Of a stretch of DNA of 64,000 bases, positions 63,204 through 64,000 are shown in pieces. The position numbers were made by a program, and so were the translations under genes. Source of the DNA: Diploptera punctata (Eukaryota; Arthropoda; Insecta; Blattodea; Blaberidae); the NCBI GenBank assembly GCA_030220185.1, contig JASPKZ010004564.1, positions 124,001 through 188,000 on the forward strand, given 5' to 3'. Every line of letters begins with the position of its first letter. Position 1 is the stretch's first letter. The notes below the pieces were generated by a model that was given only the letters and a program-made list of their open reading frames with translations, had not been told where the DNA came from and did no database searches.

Positions 63204-63544
63204 TTTACTTCAATTTTTAAAAATGGAGTTACTTACTTATGCTCTGTGTATTTTGGATGTGTTAAAGGATTTACATACTTCGTGAATAATATTTTCGTAA
63301 TCTGTTGATTAATGGTTAGTAGATAATATTTATAACGACGCTCTTAATACCTGATGTTATTGGCGTTGCAATTCAAATTTGAGCGTGAACTCTGCTAATG
63401 AATTATCACTAATGCGTCTATACTTTTCATATTCATTTGTTTTATTTTATATCACACCGTTGATGTTATATCTTTTATTATTAAAATTATATACCTTTTT
63501 TTATTTATATACTCCGTCTTCATCAACTTCAATATTTCATGTAT

Positions 63545-63690
63545 TATCATAAGTAATGCCACGAGTGATTTCCAAATTATCGATAAATTCGCGATTCACG
63601 AAGTGACGAGCGAATTTATCTAGAGAATTTGAAAATCAAGGGTGGCATTTGTTGGGAATATTTAACGAATAAAATTAAGCTCGGTTGTTT
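63545..63690 (+). repeat. F-repeat terminal hairpin copy
   Basis: ATCATAAGTAATGCCACGAG, stem GATTTCCAAATTATCGATAA / GAATTTATCTAGAGAATTTG and GGTGGCATTTGTTGG, then truncated at about 63690. Confidence 0.85.
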
Positions 63691-63889
63691 GAGTCGTTTA
63701 GATGTGATACCCATAATCCAGCACTAAATTAATTAAATGTATAGAAGAGAATGGAGTAGCTTTAGACCTTATTTAGAGATTGCAGGAAACTCAACTGATA
63801 AAATTTAGCCAACCGTATTTTGAAAGTATAGCTCGGTATTTGCTGAAATATTCAGATTTATTTATAAACAGGTTTACAATGTACTAAAA

Positions 63890-64000
63890 CATCGTTCTGT
63901 GCCGAAAACGTTTTAAATTTTTATCTTCTTTCTCCACTCTTCTCTATCTTCCCAATCCAATTCTTCTAGACCTAGCTACATCGTACCCCTCCTTGCATCA
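63890..64000 (-). pseudogene. LINE 3'-terminal scrap at window edge
   Basis: On the minus strand RRGTM, stop, LGLEELDWEDREEWRKKIKI, the 'L..L.WEDR..WR..I' end of LINE ORF2. It runs off the window. Confidence 0.5.

Overview
The window is AT-rich animal nuclear DNA that consists almost entirely of decayed transposable elements. The mix of elements (Penelope-like elements, L2/CR1-, RTE- and R1/I-type LINEs, several tRNA-derived SINE families, mariner, hAT and piggyBac remnants, long ATT microsatellites) and the recurrent word TAGGCCTA point to a large-genome insect. A cockroach-like polyneopteran is my guess; that is inference, not proof. I found no complete host protein-coding gene. Every ORF with recognisable homology is a transposon fragment, and nearly all carry frameshifts or stops.

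Layout. 1-4.3 kb: Penelope-like (PLE) endonuclease remnant, a hAT fossil with target-site duplication (TSD), two mariner-like mini-elements that keep only the DNA-binding part of the transposase, and a SINE. 4.8-7.3 kb: an L2/CR1-like LINE (minus) whose 3' UTR was split by a piggyBac-like element at TTAA. 7.5-15.7 kb: palindromic foldback elements carrying intron-containing tRNA-Tyr-like sequences; a 3.7-kb LINE with ORF1 tail, endonuclease and reverse transcriptase sits inside one of them. 16-20 kb: a LINE 3' part and a duplicated ~0.6-kb repeat with GCGCATGCGC sites. 20-26.6 kb: SINE C copies, F-repeats, LINE 3' ends, a PLE 3' repeat with a fully pairable hammerhead ribozyme motif, and an RTE-like LINE. 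27-29.8 kb: a comparatively well preserved RNase H-bearing R1/I-type LINE cut off by an inverted PLE terminus. 31-35 kb: a mariner-like element loaded with two SINE A copies, one of them split by a PLE-derived foldback. 35-50 kb: assorted repeats, including a chimeric 5S rRNA/tRNA SINE. 50.7-51 kb: an almost perfect PLE inverted repeat with two hammerhead motifs. 51-58 kb: RTE-type short repeats, a MITE, SINEs between ATT arrays, and an inverted duplication of a tRNA-like sequence. 59.7-61 kb: a GC-rich degenerate tandem array. 61-64 kb: SINE B, SINE D, F-repeat and a LINE end.

How the pieces work together. The window reads as a record of retrotransposition. SINE B shares its 3' tail with an RTE-like LINE in the same window, which suggests it borrowed that LINE's machinery. 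SINE B and C share a tRNA-like head but have different bodies. A 5S-headed SINE resembles the tRNA-headed SINE D downstream of its 5S part. The most notable structural signals are the PLE hammerhead motifs with palindromic stem III and the tRNA-Tyr foldbacks. SINE and LINE labels A-G are my own names for families seen in this window, not database names.
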